Assembly: GCA_029573235.1 (NCBI GenBank)
Contig: JAKQGX010000001.1
Span: 1 to 64,000 of the forward strand
Direction of reading: 5' to 3'
Origin: Bacteroidota bacterium
Lineage (GTDB): Bacteria > Bacteroidota > Bacteroidia > Chitinophagales > Chitinophagaceae
Length of the DNA: 64,000 nucleotides
The notes beneath the pieces were generated by a model, which had not been told where the DNA came from, did no database searches, and saw only the letters and a program-made list of their open reading frames with translations. Positions 19,284 through 27,718 of this stretch are shown here, piece by piece. Numbering within the stretch: position 1 is the stretch's first letter; the number at the start of each line of letters is the position of its first letter. A program made the position numbers and the translations under genes.

Positions 19284-19823
19284 TTGTTTCAATTCGCCGA
19301 CATAGCACTACCACCCGCACAGTTGATTACCCTCCCGTCTTTTGACGATGCACGCGGTAATTTTACCAAGACCTTTCACGATACGTTGTTGAAAGAAAAG
19401 GATATTCACTTTTGTTTGAAGGAAAGCTATTTTTCTATTTCAAAGAAGGATGTGATACGTGGTATGCATTTTCAAACACCTCCGCACCAACATGCTAAAA
19501 TTGTTTTTTGCCCCAAGGGAGCTATACTTGATGTGATAATAGACTTGCGAAAAGGCTCCTCTACATATGGTAGTTATGCCGCTACTGTTTTATCGGAAAC
19601 CAATCACCTAGCATATTATATACCTGAAGGCTTTGCACATGGTTTTAAAGCCTTGACTGATGACGCCATCACCTATTATTTGGTGTCTTCCGAGTATAGC
19701 AAAGAGCACGACTGCGGCATTCTTTACAATAGTTTCGGGCTCGATTGGGAATTAAAAAATCCCATTCTTTCCGAACGGGATTTATCGTTTAGTCCACTTG
19801 CTGATTTTGTTAGTCCTTTTTAA
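19284..19823 (+). CDS. dTDP-4-dehydrorhamnose 3,5-epimerase family protein
   Basis: Cupin-fold epimerase of 179 aa. Family motifs: FDDARGNFTKTFH near the N-terminus, ESYFSISKKDVIRGMHFQ with the catalytic-region RGMHFQ, GAILDVIIDLRKGSSTYG and YIPEGFAHGFKAL. Given the neighbouring CDP-glucose dehydratase, the substrate is more likely the CDP-4-keto-6-deoxy sugar than dTDP-4-keto-rhamnose; this is inference. No ATG is available between the previous in-frame stop and the first conserved residues, so it probably starts at TTG (19284). Its last 14 bases overlap the 3' end of the convergent RHH gene. Confidence 0.87.
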   Translation: MFQFADIALPPAQLITLPSFDDARGNFTKTFHDTLLKEKDIHFCLKESYFSISKKDVIRGMHFQTPPHQHAKIVFCPKGAILDVIIDLRKGSSTYGSYAATVLSETNHLAYYIPEGFAHGFKALTDDAITYYLVSSEYSKEHDCGILYNSFGLDWELKNPILSERDLSFSPLADFVSPF

Positions 19824-20016
19824 TTTTCTTAGAACCTATTGAAGATGTGTCAGCCACTTGTTTAGCAGCTGGCGTTCTTTTATGTTCTTTGAGCGCTTTA
19901 TCGATGAGCCATTCTAATTGCCCATTCACACTGCGAAATTCGTCAGCAGCCCATTTTTCAATGGCTTTATAACTGTCCTCGTCCAGTCGTAGTACAAATG
20001 TTTTTTTCGTTGCCAC
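19810..20016 (-). CDS. Arc-type ribbon-helix-helix DNA-binding protein
   Basis: Protein of 68 aa. Residues 3-48 form a ribbon-helix-helix: strand KTFVLRLDEDSYKAI, helix A AIEKWAADEFRS, the SVNGQ turn and helix B LEWLIDKALKEHK. The Arc-like RSVNGQ motif is clear. The C-terminal 20 residues are basic and unstructured. The start is GTG, eight bases after the stop of the SPFH gene, so the two are coupled. A candidate operator sits at the SPFH promoter, which fits autoregulation of the pair. The convergent epimerase overlaps its 3' end by 14 bases. Confidence 0.85.
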   Translation of the reverse strand: MATKKTFVLRLDEDSYKAIEKWAADEFRSVNGQLEWLIDKALKEHKRTPAAKQVADTSSIGSKKIKKD

Positions 20017-20024
20017 AACAAATA

Positions 20025-20888
20025 TTATTGATAGAGTGAACCCGTATTCAATACCGGTTGTGCTCCTTTCTCACCACAAAGTACAACCATTAGATTACTC
20101 ACCATCGTTGCTTTCTTTTCTTCATCAAAATCGACAATTTGTTTTTTCCCAAGTTGCTCCAACGCCATTTCTACCATGCCCACAGCCCCTTCCACAATCT
20201 TATAACGGGCAGCTACGATAGCCGTTGCTTGTTGACGTTGCAGCATGGCGCCTGCTATTTCTTGTGCATAGGCCAAGTGGCTGATGCGGGCTTCCCATAT
20301 TGTAATGCCTGCTGTGGAAAGGCGCTCCAGTAGTTCTTTTTCCAGCAATTCGTTTACTTTTTGTCCGCCGTCTCTTAGGGTGATGGTTGCTGTTTCGTCT
20401 TCAATATTATCATAGGCAAAACTGGAGGCTAAGTTGCGCAGCGCAGCTTCGCTTTGGGTACGCACATAACCCAAGTAATCGGCTACATCATACGATGCTT
20501 TGTAAGTGTCTTTCACTTGCCACACTATTACGGCACCTATTTCTATAGGGTTGCCCATTTTGTCATTTACCTTGAGGGTAGGAGTGGCTAAGTTTTGTGC
20601 CCGAAGGGTAATCTTATGTGCTACATAAAATGGGTTGACAAAGAAGAGCCCATTTTCTTTTACACTACCCACATACTTGCCAAATAGGTTTAGTATCCGT
20701 GCATGATTGGGTTGTATAATCAAGATGCCTTTCCAAATGATGAACGTGAGCAGCAGACAGGGTATTGCCATCCACAATAGGCTGATGTTTTGCTCTACCA
20801 TACTGAATCCGTATATCGACAATGCCATTGAAAGGATGGATATAACAAGGGCTAAATACCCATTCACCGGTTTGATAATTTTTTCCAT
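20025..20888 (-). CDS. SPFH/Band 7 membrane protein
   Basis: Protein of 287 aa. Two hydrophobic helices at the N-terminus (residues about 8-25 and 33-55) are followed by a Band 7/SPFH domain (about 55-220) with IIQPNHARILNLFGKYVGSVKENGLFFVNPF, the typical approach to the bilayer, then a short helical region. Members assemble into large membrane-associated rings, and the role of this subfamily is unknown. The NfeD partner seen with some SPFH proteins is absent. Instead the gene shares an operon with an Arc-like RHH protein 8 bases downstream. Its promoter region holds a palindrome. Confidence 0.88.
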   Translation of the reverse strand: MEKIIKPVNGYLALVISILSMALSIYGFSMVEQNISLLWMAIPCLLLTFIIWKGILIIQPNHARILNLFGKYVGSVKENGLFFVNPFYVAHKITLRAQNLATPTLKVNDKMGNPIEIGAVIVWQVKDTYKASYDVADYLGYVRTQSEAALRNLASSFAYDNIEDETATITLRDGGQKVNELLEKELLERLSTAGITIWEARISHLAYAQEIAGAMLQRQQATAIVAARYKIVEGAVGMVEMALEQLGKKQIVDFDEEKKATMVSNLMVVLCGEKGAQPVLNTGSLYQ

Positions 20889-20898
20889 AATTATGTTG

Positions 20899-20923
20899 TT
20901 TTGATATTAAAATGATATCAAAA
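20899..20923. promoter_or_regulatory. candidate RHH operator: inverted repeat at the SPFH/RHH promoter
   Basis: Perfect 9-bp inverted repeat TTTTGATAT - 7 bases - ATATCAAAA, 11-35 bases upstream of the SPFH ATG. It overlaps the last bases of the -7 element and the expected transcription start. TGATAT also recurs as a direct repeat 11 bases apart, about one helical turn. Placement suggests a repressor site for the co-encoded RHH protein; binding is inferred. Confidence 0.55.
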
Positions 20924-20949
20924 ATACAAAACAATTTGAAACCACCCAA
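20919..20949 (-). promoter_or_regulatory. promoter of the SPFH-RHH operon
   Basis: On the minus strand: TTGG (plus 20946-20949), exactly 19 bases, then TATTTTTG (plus 20919-20926). It is a good Bacteroidota promoter with the palindrome just downstream. Confidence 0.7.
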
Positions 20950-21055
20950 TTTTCTTTAGATGGCATATCGTACATACGAAGGGTATAAAAGAAAACCACC
21001 CATACGGTTGGGGGTATGGGCGGTTCAAGAGTAAGGAGTCTTTATTCGAAATGAG

Positions 21056-22114
21056 TTATGGTTGGTGCGAAGGCCATTCACTACGATGCTTTCGCAAAGG
21101 ATGTTCTTTTGATTTGTTGAATATTTTGATGCCGTTTTCCCTGCCGGCACGGTTTTGTCGTTGTTGTTCTTCGGGAAGGTTTTTCTCCTCCTTACAGTAT
21201 TCGCTACAACATCCCTCAAAACTAGCAGCGCACTGCGGGCATTGAATGAAAAGCAAGTGGCAGCCGTCGTTGCTACAATTGGTATGGGTGTCGCAGGGGG
21301 TGCCGCATTGATGACAATGTGCTATGATATCCGGTGTGATGCGTTCTCCCAAGCGGTCGTCAAACACAAAGTTTTTACCGATAAACTTAATAGGTAGATT
21401 TTGCTCTTTGGCTTTACGGGTATATTCGATGATGCCGCCTTCTACATGAAAGACTTTTTGAAATCCTTTATAACGCAGGTAGGCACTGGCTTTTTCGCAA
21501 CGAATACCTCCGGTGCAGTACATGATGATGTTTTTGTCTTTTTGCCCTTCCAGCATGTTTACTGCCATGGGTAATTGGTCTCGAAAAGTGTCGGATGGTA
21601 TCTCGATGGCGTTTTCAAAATGCCCCACTTCATATTCATAGTGGTTGCGCATGTCCACTATAACGGTGTTTTCATCTTCTGCAAGAGCATTAAATTCATG
21701 GGCTTTCAGGTACACTCCGGTTTGTGATGGGTCGAAAAGTGGGTCGTCGATGCCGTCTGCTACTATCTTATCTCGCACTTTCATTTTCAATACCCAAAAC
21801 GATTTTCCATCATCTTCCACAGCAATGTTCATACGAATTTGGTTCAACTCCGGAGCAGCGGCATACAAGGTAGCTACCATCGTTTCATAGTGGGTGGCTG
21901 GTACGCTCACTTGAGCATTGATACCTTCGTGGGCAATGTATATTCTTCCGAATACTTGCAGGTCAAACAGCTTGGTGTATAGGCTGTCTCGAAAGGCTTG
22001 CGGGTCAGCAATGGTAAAATACTTGTAAAAGGAAACCGTTGTACGCGGCGTTGTTTCTTCATACAAACGACGCTTCAGTTCCTCGTTGGAGATGCGGTTG
22101 TGTAACACTGGCAT
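21056..22114 (-). CDS. trhO: tRNA U34 hydroxylase, rhodanese family (TrhO/YceA)
   Basis: Protein of 352 aa catalysing oxygen-dependent 5-hydroxylation of uridine-34 in some tRNAs. It has an N-terminal acylphosphatase-like domain ([18 protein letters not shown], about residues 55-72) and a central rhodanese domain with [14 protein letters not shown] and the active-site loop [16 protein letters not shown] around residue 200. The Cys-rich C-terminal region ([20 protein letters not shown] and [16 protein letters not shown]) is the family's usual Rhodanese_C tail, likely metal-binding. The tail after it is Arg/Lys rich. Single gene. Confidence 0.92.
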   Translation of the reverse strand: MPVLHNRISNEELKRRLYEETTPRTTVSFYKYFTIADPQAFRDSLYTKLFDLQVFGRIYIAHEGINAQVSVPATHYETMVATLYAAAPELNQIRMNIAVEDDGKSFWVLKMKVRDKIVADGIDDPLFDPSQTGVYLKAHEFNALAEDENTVIVDMRNHYEYEVGHFENAIEIPSDTFRDQLPMAVNMLEGQKDKNIIMYCTGGIRCEKASAYLRYKGFQKVFHVEGGIIEYTRKAKEQNLPIKFIGKNFVFDDRLGERITPDIIAHCHQCGTPCDTHTNCSNDGCHLLFIQCPQCAASFEGCCSEYCKEEKNLPEEQQRQNRAGRENGIKIFNKSKEHPLRKHRSEWPSHQP

Positions 22115-22240
22115 GGTGTACTTGCTTCTTTTATTGAGGTGAATAAATGAGGTGCAAAGGTATTACAAATACTTGAGTTGCATTTATCCACCGCTATTTA
22201 CTTATTTTTATTGACCCAAAAATTGCACACCGATACTGTC

Positions 22241-22711
22241 ATGAAATCCGTTATGGGCTTTTGTTTGATGTTGCTGATGGCTGTTTGCTGCAAGGCACAA
22301 CCCCAAAAAATTCCGTTGCGTATGTTGCAAGGGTATCATGCCAATGCAAAACTTCGTTTGGACAAAGGAGTTCAGTATTTAGTCTTTAGTAAGGAGGCTG
22401 ATTTTGAGCGTTATTTTGGTAAAAGCTTTGAAAAAGACAAACCCCGATTTGAGTTTGAGCATGTAGTTGTAATGCTGACAGCACCCACCAAAGAACAATA
22501 TTTCTTGAGCTTCGAATCTGAAGCATACAAAGCCGGCGGCACTATTGAGGTGTATTGTACGGTGCGCAAAGAGCCACATTTACTCACGTACAATGATCAT
22601 CCCATTGCTATTGCGGCTATCCCCAAGTACTTTGCCGTGCACACGATTAAGTTTTATTCTACTGCCAAAAAACGAAAGCTGCTCCGAACCATTGCGGTAA
22701 GCCCCAGGTAA
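22241..22711 (+). CDS. exported protein of unknown function
   Basis: The ORF track begins at a TTG (22178), but the ATG at 22241 puts a signal peptide at the N-terminus (MKSVMGFCLMLLMAVCCKAQ), giving 156 aa. The mature part has a strand-rich core (LRLDKGVQYLVFSKEADFERYFGKSF, VVVMLTAPTKEQYFLSF, TIEVYCTVRKEPH). No lipobox matches well, although two Cys precede the cleavage site. I do not recognise a family. Confidence 0.65.
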   Translation: MKSVMGFCLMLLMAVCCKAQPQKIPLRMLQGYHANAKLRLDKGVQYLVFSKEADFERYFGKSFEKDKPRFEFEHVVVMLTAPTKEQYFLSFESEAYKAGGTIEVYCTVRKEPHLLTYNDHPIAIAAIPKYFAVHTIKFYSTAKKRKLLRTIAVSPR

Positions 22712-22810
22712 TACTCCATTCCATTTTGTTGTTGGGTTGCAGCAATGAACGTTGAATTGGATTCAAAAGGAGTGAGCTTAGCGGCACAATGGGTTATTGA
22801 ATACTCGAGA

Positions 22811-22845
22811 AAAAAAATAACCCGACAGCATTGCTATCGAGTTAT
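22811..22845 (-). terminator. terminator of the DUF4369-TlpA gene
   Basis: On the minus strand ATAACTCGATAGC pairs with GCTGTCGGGTTAT (two G:U) around a 3-base loop, followed by a T8 run. Confidence 0.75.
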
Positions 22846-22872
22846 AAAAAAAGGGTTGTTAATGCTTTGCTG

Positions 22873-24006
22873 TTACTTTAAAGCCTCTCCCAAAGCGGCA
22901 TCCAGCGAGCTACCTCTCAAATTGGTGGCAATGATTTTACCATCCGGATCTACCAAAAAGTTGGAAGGAATAGATTGTACACCGTAAGTGCGGGCTGCAG
23001 CCGACTCCCAACCTTGCAGGTCGCTCACTTGGTGCCACATCAAGTTGTCGTCTTTGATAGCTTGCTGCCATTTGGCTTTATCATTATCCAGCGAAACGCC
23101 GAGTATCGTAAAGTTTTTTGCTTTATATTTTTGAAAAGCAGCCACCACGTTAGGGTTTTCGGCACGGCATGGCCCACACCAAGAAGCCCAAAAATCTACC
23201 AATACATATTTACCTTTTAGCGAACTCAATGAGATGTTTTTGCCGGAAGGAGTAGGCAGGTCAATTTCGGGAGCTGGTGAGCCAATGATATTGCTGCCAC
23301 CGGCATTGCTATTGCTGCTCGGTGCGGCTACTTCGTTTATCTTCGCAACAAATTCCTTAGCAACGGCGCTATTGGGGAATCTTGTCAATAATGATTGGGT
23401 AAATGTTTTGAGGTACTCTGTTTCGGTAGCCGCATTCAGCATTGATACGGCAAAGATGGCATTCGGAAGATAAGCTGTCGTGTCGGAATATTGTTCTACA
23501 AAGCGTGTCAGTTTAAAGTTCATCGTTTCGAGGTCGGCATTGGCTTTTTGTAGCATGCTGTCATTACCACGAGCACGCATCGAGTCGATAACGATGGAAA
23601 GGGTATTAAAGTCTTTAAGGCTGCTTCTGATATGTCCTAAAAATCCTTGCAAACTGGCTGATGACGCAGAGCCAATCACTTTATAATCTGTTAAGTTATT
23701 CCAATCGCCGGTGATTTTTGTTGTGCCTTTATCCATAGAAAGTAGGATGAACTGATCGCCCTGAAAACGGATACGATACAGCCCGGGTTCGGTGCTATGA
23801 CCGCTCATTTCAAAACTTCCGTTGGCATCACTATGGGCAGAGTCAACGGTAACAATATTATTGTTGATGCTCAACTCCTCTAAGTACACAATATGCTTGG
23901 GCATGTGCTCTATAGTGCCTCGTAACGTGAAATTTTTATCACGAGAGCTACACCCCCCAGCGAGTAAAGCCGCTACAATAAAAAAGAATAGGTAATGTTG
24001 CCTCAT
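22873..24006 (-). CDS. DUF4369 / TlpA-like thioredoxin lipoprotein
   Basis: Protein of 377 aa. It has a lipoprotein signal with lipobox LAGGC. The N-terminal half is a DUF4369-type beta domain (NFTLRGTIEHMPKHIVYLEE, GLYRIRFQGDQFILLSMD). A helical spacer (about 130-235) follows. The C-terminal thioredoxin-like domain has the redox motif DFWASWCGPCRAENPNV near residue 270-287. This Bacteroidota architecture is a membrane-tethered periplasmic thiol-disulfide protein, probably a reductant of exported proteins. Its own terminator follows. The HmuY-like gene is divergent from it across 133 bases. Confidence 0.9.
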   Translation of the reverse strand: MRQHYLFFFIVAALLAGGCSSRDKNFTLRGTIEHMPKHIVYLEELSINNNIVTVDSAHSDANGSFEMSGHSTEPGLYRIRFQGDQFILLSMDKGTTKITGDWNNLTDYKVIGSASSASLQGFLGHIRSSLKDFNTLSIVIDSMRARGNDSMLQKANADLETMNFKLTRFVEQYSDTTAYLPNAIFAVSMLNAATETEYLKTFTQSLLTRFPNSAVAKEFVAKINEVAAPSSNSNAGGSNIIGSPAPEIDLPTPSGKNISLSSLKGKYVLVDFWASWCGPCRAENPNVVAAFQKYKAKNFTILGVSLDNDKAKWQQAIKDDNLMWHQVSDLQGWESAAARTYGVQSIPSNFLVDPDGKIIATNLRGSSLDAALGEALK

Positions 24007-24139
24007 TCAGAAATGTAATTTTTTTCGGCTGCAAACCTAAATAAATATTCGCTCCAAAAAAGTTAAGTTTCTTCCGCCTTGGCAAAGATTATTACAGTTT
24101 TCTGACAAAAAAAATAGACACGGATAAGATATTTGCATC

Positions 24140-25147
24140 ATGCTACAAAAGTTGCGCATCGCTGCTACAGTCCTTGTTTCTGCCTTCTTGCTATCGGCTT
24201 GCGAAAAAGCAGAAAAACCGTTCCAATTACCTTCTTTAGGTACGTCACAATTTGCAACTGTTAAAATGGGACAGGATTATACCGATCAAGTCTATTTTAA
24301 TTTTGAAACCGGCACCATAGCCAAAACCAGTTTAGTAGCCTCTTGGGACTTGGCTTTTGAAAGTAGTAAAGAGGGGTTTCATGTTTTTATGAATGGGGCA
24401 AAAAATATTTTTGTATTCAACACCCGACAAAAAGATGGCGCATCGGTTCTGAACAACTATATCTCGAAAATAAAAGACAGCACTTTCGCTTTTGACGCAC
24501 CCTGTGCCATGCCCGACTCTACCGGTGTGGGTGATTGGCGGCAGCCAGACGGCAGCTCCAAGGGAGATGTTTATATTGTAAAAATGAGTACCACCAAGTA
24601 CAAAAAAATTATTATCAATAGTGTTTCAGACGCCGCGTATTCATTGTCTTATGGCGACCTCGCCAGCAATAGTTTGACCACTATCAGCATCCCCAAAAAT
24701 CCGGATTACAACTACGCTTATTTCACCTTTGATGATGGCGGCAGCATCGTGTATCCCGAGCCTCCCAAAGCAACTTGGGATATCGTGTTTACCCGCTATC
24801 GCTACATCTATTACGATATGGGCAACTTCCCTTATCAAGTATCGGGAGTATTATTAAACCCTACCGGCACCTCGGCTGTAAAGGATTCAACAGTAGGATA
24901 TGCCAAAATTACTTATCAAGATATTGCGAACAAATCCTTTTCTCATTTCAGAGATGTCATTGGCTTCGATTGGAAAAGCGCCAACATCAACGAAGAATCC
25001 AACACCGCTATCTACACCGTGCAATCGCAAAAAACCTATGTTGTAAAGACCCAGCGCAACCAATATTGGAAATTACACTTCACCAATTTCTATGATGCAA
25101 ATGGGGTAAAAGGTAGCCCTTCTTTTGAGTTTGAACGGATACAATAA
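24140..25147 (+). CDS. HmuY-like lipoprotein
   Basis: Protein of 335 aa. It has a lipoprotein signal with lipobox LLSAC. The mature domain shows the repeated W-D-[LI]-[AV]-F motif of HmuY proteins: SWDLAFESSKEGF near residue 70 and TWDIVFTRYRYIYY near residue 213, plus DQVYFNFETGTI and the terminal NQYWKLHFTNFYD. In Porphyromonas, HmuY binds haem on the surface and hands it to the TonB-dependent receptor HmuR. No receptor gene is next to this one, so ligand and partner are open. Confidence 0.75.
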   Translation: MLQKLRIAATVLVSAFLLSACEKAEKPFQLPSLGTSQFATVKMGQDYTDQVYFNFETGTIAKTSLVASWDLAFESSKEGFHVFMNGAKNIFVFNTRQKDGASVLNNYISKIKDSTFAFDAPCAMPDSTGVGDWRQPDGSSKGDVYIVKMSTTKYKKIIINSVSDAAYSLSYGDLASNSLTTISIPKNPDYNYAYFTFDDGGSIVYPEPPKATWDIVFTRYRYIYYDMGNFPYQVSGVLLNPTGTSAVKDSTVGYAKITYQDIANKSFSHFRDVIGFDWKSANINEESNTAIYTVQSQKTYVVKTQRNQYWKLHFTNFYDANGVKGSPSFEFERIQ

Positions 25148-25157
25148 GGGTTGCTTA

Positions 25158-27224
25158 TTATTTTGCAGAACCGCTTGGGGCTTGTCTTTCCGCTTCCGGC
25201 TGTGTACCGCCACCTATCCCAAATAGTCTATACGCCAATTCGGTAGCCGTTGTTTCAAGTTGCTTATAGGGCATTGTCTGTGGTGCTATGATTGCTTTTC
25301 CATTGCTATCGGTAACGGAAAAAGCAATTCGTAAGGATTGCCCACTGCCTACAAACTGAATGTGGGCTATCGGTGCATTTTGAGAGTTACTTTCCCAATC
25401 AATATGCAGCTTTTTTAAAGCAGCTATAAAGCCTTCGGGTGCATTGCCCATGCGGAGTTGCAGACTCATGCGCAAGCCGGAGTAGGGTATGAGCTGCGGG
25501 TATTGGCAATAGGCATCATATAGGTATTGGCGGTAGCCCCTGTCATCGTCTAATGCTTGGGCACAGGTGGCTTTCGCCAACAGGGTTCTGGCAAGGAGTA
25601 GTTTTTCGTAATCCTTGTCCAGTTGAGGGTCGGCGAGTACCTTGTTGAAATACTGCATCGCTTGTGGGTAATCACCTTTTTTCATCAGCAGGTTGCCCAG
25701 CATATACTCGTAGTATTTATGTATAGCGGTTCGCTTATCATCGGCTAATTGTTTTTTAAATCGTTCGTAAAAAAAGGAAGTGCTAAAGTCGCGTATCAGT
25801 ATCCATACTTCGTCCCAGGTTACGGTGCTCTCCGTCGAAAAGAGTTTATAAATCACCCGGTCGCGCTCGGGGTTTTGTGCAAACTGTTGAATGATTAAAA
25901 ACTGTTGCACGTATTTTTCCGTAGTGAGTTGTGCTATTTTGGCCCATACCATGGGGTGATACCACCAGTTGGCATGTTCCCATTTTTGGGCTTCTATCTC
26001 TTGTATTTTTTGTTGTAGTTTCAGCAGTTGAATGCTGAAGCTGTAATGTGTTTGCCCCAGGGTAGTGCCGATATGGGTTTCCTTAAACTGTGCCGCTTTT
26101 TCGGTGTAGCGCGCTGCTTCTTTCCGTTGCCCATCGTATAGGAGACAGCGGGCTAACGCAATATTATACCAGCCAAATCCCGGGGTGCTGCCATTGGCTT
26201 TTATCATGTCTTTGGTGAGTTGAATGCCGGTTTTGGGTTGTCCTTTGTAGATATCCAGTATAGACGAGTAATACACCCATTCTTGCAATCGCTTGTCATA
26301 GCCATCTTGTTCGCTGGCTTTTTGGTAAGCTGCATCTGCCGCTCTGAAATCGCCACAGATGACCCGAAAGGTGGCAAAGTTATTGTAGGGTAGCCTGCCC
26401 GCATCGCGCATCAGTTGGTAGTAACGTGCGGCACTGTCTATTTGAAACGAATAACTGTAAAGAATGGCTTTGTAATGGTACACTGCCAGCTTATCGGCTT
26501 GCTCATATCCGGGTTGAAAGAGGTGGCTATTCAGGGGGTAATCACGTTGAATTTTTTGCATCCCACTATCGAGGTAACGCATTGCCAGGGCTTCGTTGGC
26601 ATCAATAGAATTTTTTAAAAAGGGATATTGTGCCGTTGTAAAAAAACGATTTCGGTGCACCGTCCAACTCAGGTAGTTGTAGGCATCCATATAGTAGTCG
26701 CGCTGAAGATGAAACTGCAATACCCGCCGCAGCAACGCATACACTTTGTCGGGTTCTTCCATATTGCTATAGCAATTCATCAGGTAGTTGGCGATGAGGG
26801 TATAGTCTAATTGATACGAAAATACCGGGTAATATACCATCACATCGGCTGTTCGGGTACGCAGTTCTTTGCGGTAGTCGCGCTCCAAAGTATATAAGGC
26901 TCGCTCAAGGGGAAGCGCCGCATTTTTATAACCAATATAATCGGCGGCATGTTGGTATTTATATGCCCCTTCAAACATCCATCCCACATAATAGGTACTG
27001 TCTATACGGATAAACTCTCGGGAGCGTGGCAAGGCATCTTCGCTGTTGACATCTACTCCTATGCGTTTGGCATCGATCTCATACCGCAGTGTGGAGCGTT
27101 GCCCAACAGGGGCTTGCGCCAAGGCATGGAGGGCAGAAATAAAAAACATTCCCCCCAACAAGAGCCATGCCTTGCCAGTGCATCGAAGGGCGTTTTTTGC
27201 CGACATTTCTTGAGTTATACGCAT
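25158..27224 (-). CDS. exported tetratricopeptide-like protein
   Basis: Protein of 688 aa with a signal peptide ending in ALHALAQ, preceded by a fairly long polar N-terminus. The mature part is helical, with TPR-like repeats, clearest at WYNIALARCLLYDGQRKEAARY and YEYMLGNLLMKKGDYPQAMQYFNKV. Other helices carry many Tyr, Gln and Arg. It has no lipobox or T9SS sorting domain, so it is probably periplasmic, acting as a scaffold or assembly factor. Family not recognised. It converges on the HmuY-like gene with an 11-base gap. Confidence 0.75.
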   Translation of the reverse strand: MRITQEMSAKNALRCTGKAWLLLGGMFFISALHALAQAPVGQRSTLRYEIDAKRIGVDVNSEDALPRSREFIRIDSTYYVGWMFEGAYKYQHAADYIGYKNAALPLERALYTLERDYRKELRTRTADVMVYYPVFSYQLDYTLIANYLMNCYSNMEEPDKVYALLRRVLQFHLQRDYYMDAYNYLSWTVHRNRFFTTAQYPFLKNSIDANEALAMRYLDSGMQKIQRDYPLNSHLFQPGYEQADKLAVYHYKAILYSYSFQIDSAARYYQLMRDAGRLPYNNFATFRVICGDFRAADAAYQKASEQDGYDKRLQEWVYYSSILDIYKGQPKTGIQLTKDMIKANGSTPGFGWYNIALARCLLYDGQRKEAARYTEKAAQFKETHIGTTLGQTHYSFSIQLLKLQQKIQEIEAQKWEHANWWYHPMVWAKIAQLTTEKYVQQFLIIQQFAQNPERDRVIYKLFSTESTVTWDEVWILIRDFSTSFFYERFKKQLADDKRTAIHKYYEYMLGNLLMKKGDYPQAMQYFNKVLADPQLDKDYEKLLLARTLLAKATCAQALDDDRGYRQYLYDAYCQYPQLIPYSGLRMSLQLRMGNAPEGFIAALKKLHIDWESNSQNAPIAHIQFVGSGQSLRIAFSVTDSNGKAIIAPQTMPYKQLETTATELAYRLFGIGGGTQPEAERQAPSGSAK

Positions 27225-27360
27225 ACCATTAGCCGATGGTTTATCATACTATTTTGAGCAAGATACCGCAATAAAATTTTTTGCTTTGTTAATTGATGAT
27301 TGGTACCTTCCTTGTATCTCGAATTTCTTTTTCTTTTTTCTAAATTATCTCCTTACATAT

Positions 27361-27393
27361 TTTGTTTTTTTGGTGGAATAGTGTTTATCTTTA
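27361..27393 (+). promoter_or_regulatory. possible promoter of the T9SS mini-gene
   Basis: TTTG (27361-27364), 21 bases, TATCTTTA (27386-27393), a near match to the Bacteroidota pattern with A for G at the last position. It lies 33 bases before the candidate ATG at 27426. Confidence 0.35.
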
Positions 27394-27459
27394 ACCTATT
27401 CTTAACCTTTTAAACTTTCTCAAACATGCTACAAAAGCACACATTTAGAAAAATGTTAT

Positions 27460-27467
27460 GGGGGGGG
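27460..27467 (+). repeat. poly-G tract (8 G) within a signal-peptide coding region
   Basis: Homopolymer of eight G in an otherwise AT-rich stretch. Its length sets the reading frame of the signal peptide, as in slipped-strand phase-variable genes. Confidence 0.6.
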
Positions 27468-27548
27468 TAATTTTTAATATGTTATCCCTATCCACCCTCG
27501 CACAAGTACCTGCCACCCTGCCGGATGTATGGGTGGACCAAGTTACAA

Positions 27549-27657
27549 CACCGGCACCTTACCACTACACCATTATGGATATGACCGGGCGGGTAATGCT
27601 GCAGGGCAGCACCCCGAGCAAGGAGATAGACATCCGCTCGCTGGGCAGTGGTACGTA
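27549..27657 (+). repeat. T9SS sorting-domain direct repeat, copy A
   Basis: 109 bases aligned without gaps to 28494-28602, with four substitutions. Encodes the second half of a T9SS type A sorting domain. Confidence 0.9.
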
Positions 27658-27718
27658 TTGGTTGCAAATACCCGGCACCCCCAGTCAAAAATTTTTGAAA
27701 CGCTAAATAGAAGGCATC

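Larger units (their letters stand above)
27426..27706 (+). pseudogene. frameshifted remnant: signal peptide joined to a T9SS type A sorting-domain fragment
   Basis: From ATG 27426 the frame reads MLQKHTFRK and runs into a stop just after eight consecutive G (27460-27467). One extra G (or two fewer) would join it to the frame that continues MLWGGVIFNMLSLS, then a signal cleavage site LAQ, and ends with a sorting-domain segment (APYHYTIMDMTGRVMLQGST ... SQKFLKR). As written, only the ORF from 27458 (82 aa, no positive charge at its start) is open. The passenger and the first half of the sorting domain (the YPNP segment) are missing, so this is a deleted gene, or a tract that switches translation on and off, or a sequencing error in the tract. 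It shares a 109-base repeat with the next gene. Confidence 0.6.

Noticed and set aside
22745-22987. 80-aa plus-strand ORF over the DUF4369-TlpA 3' end
   Set aside because: Covers a terminator hairpin and the antisense of the thioredoxin domain; not coding.
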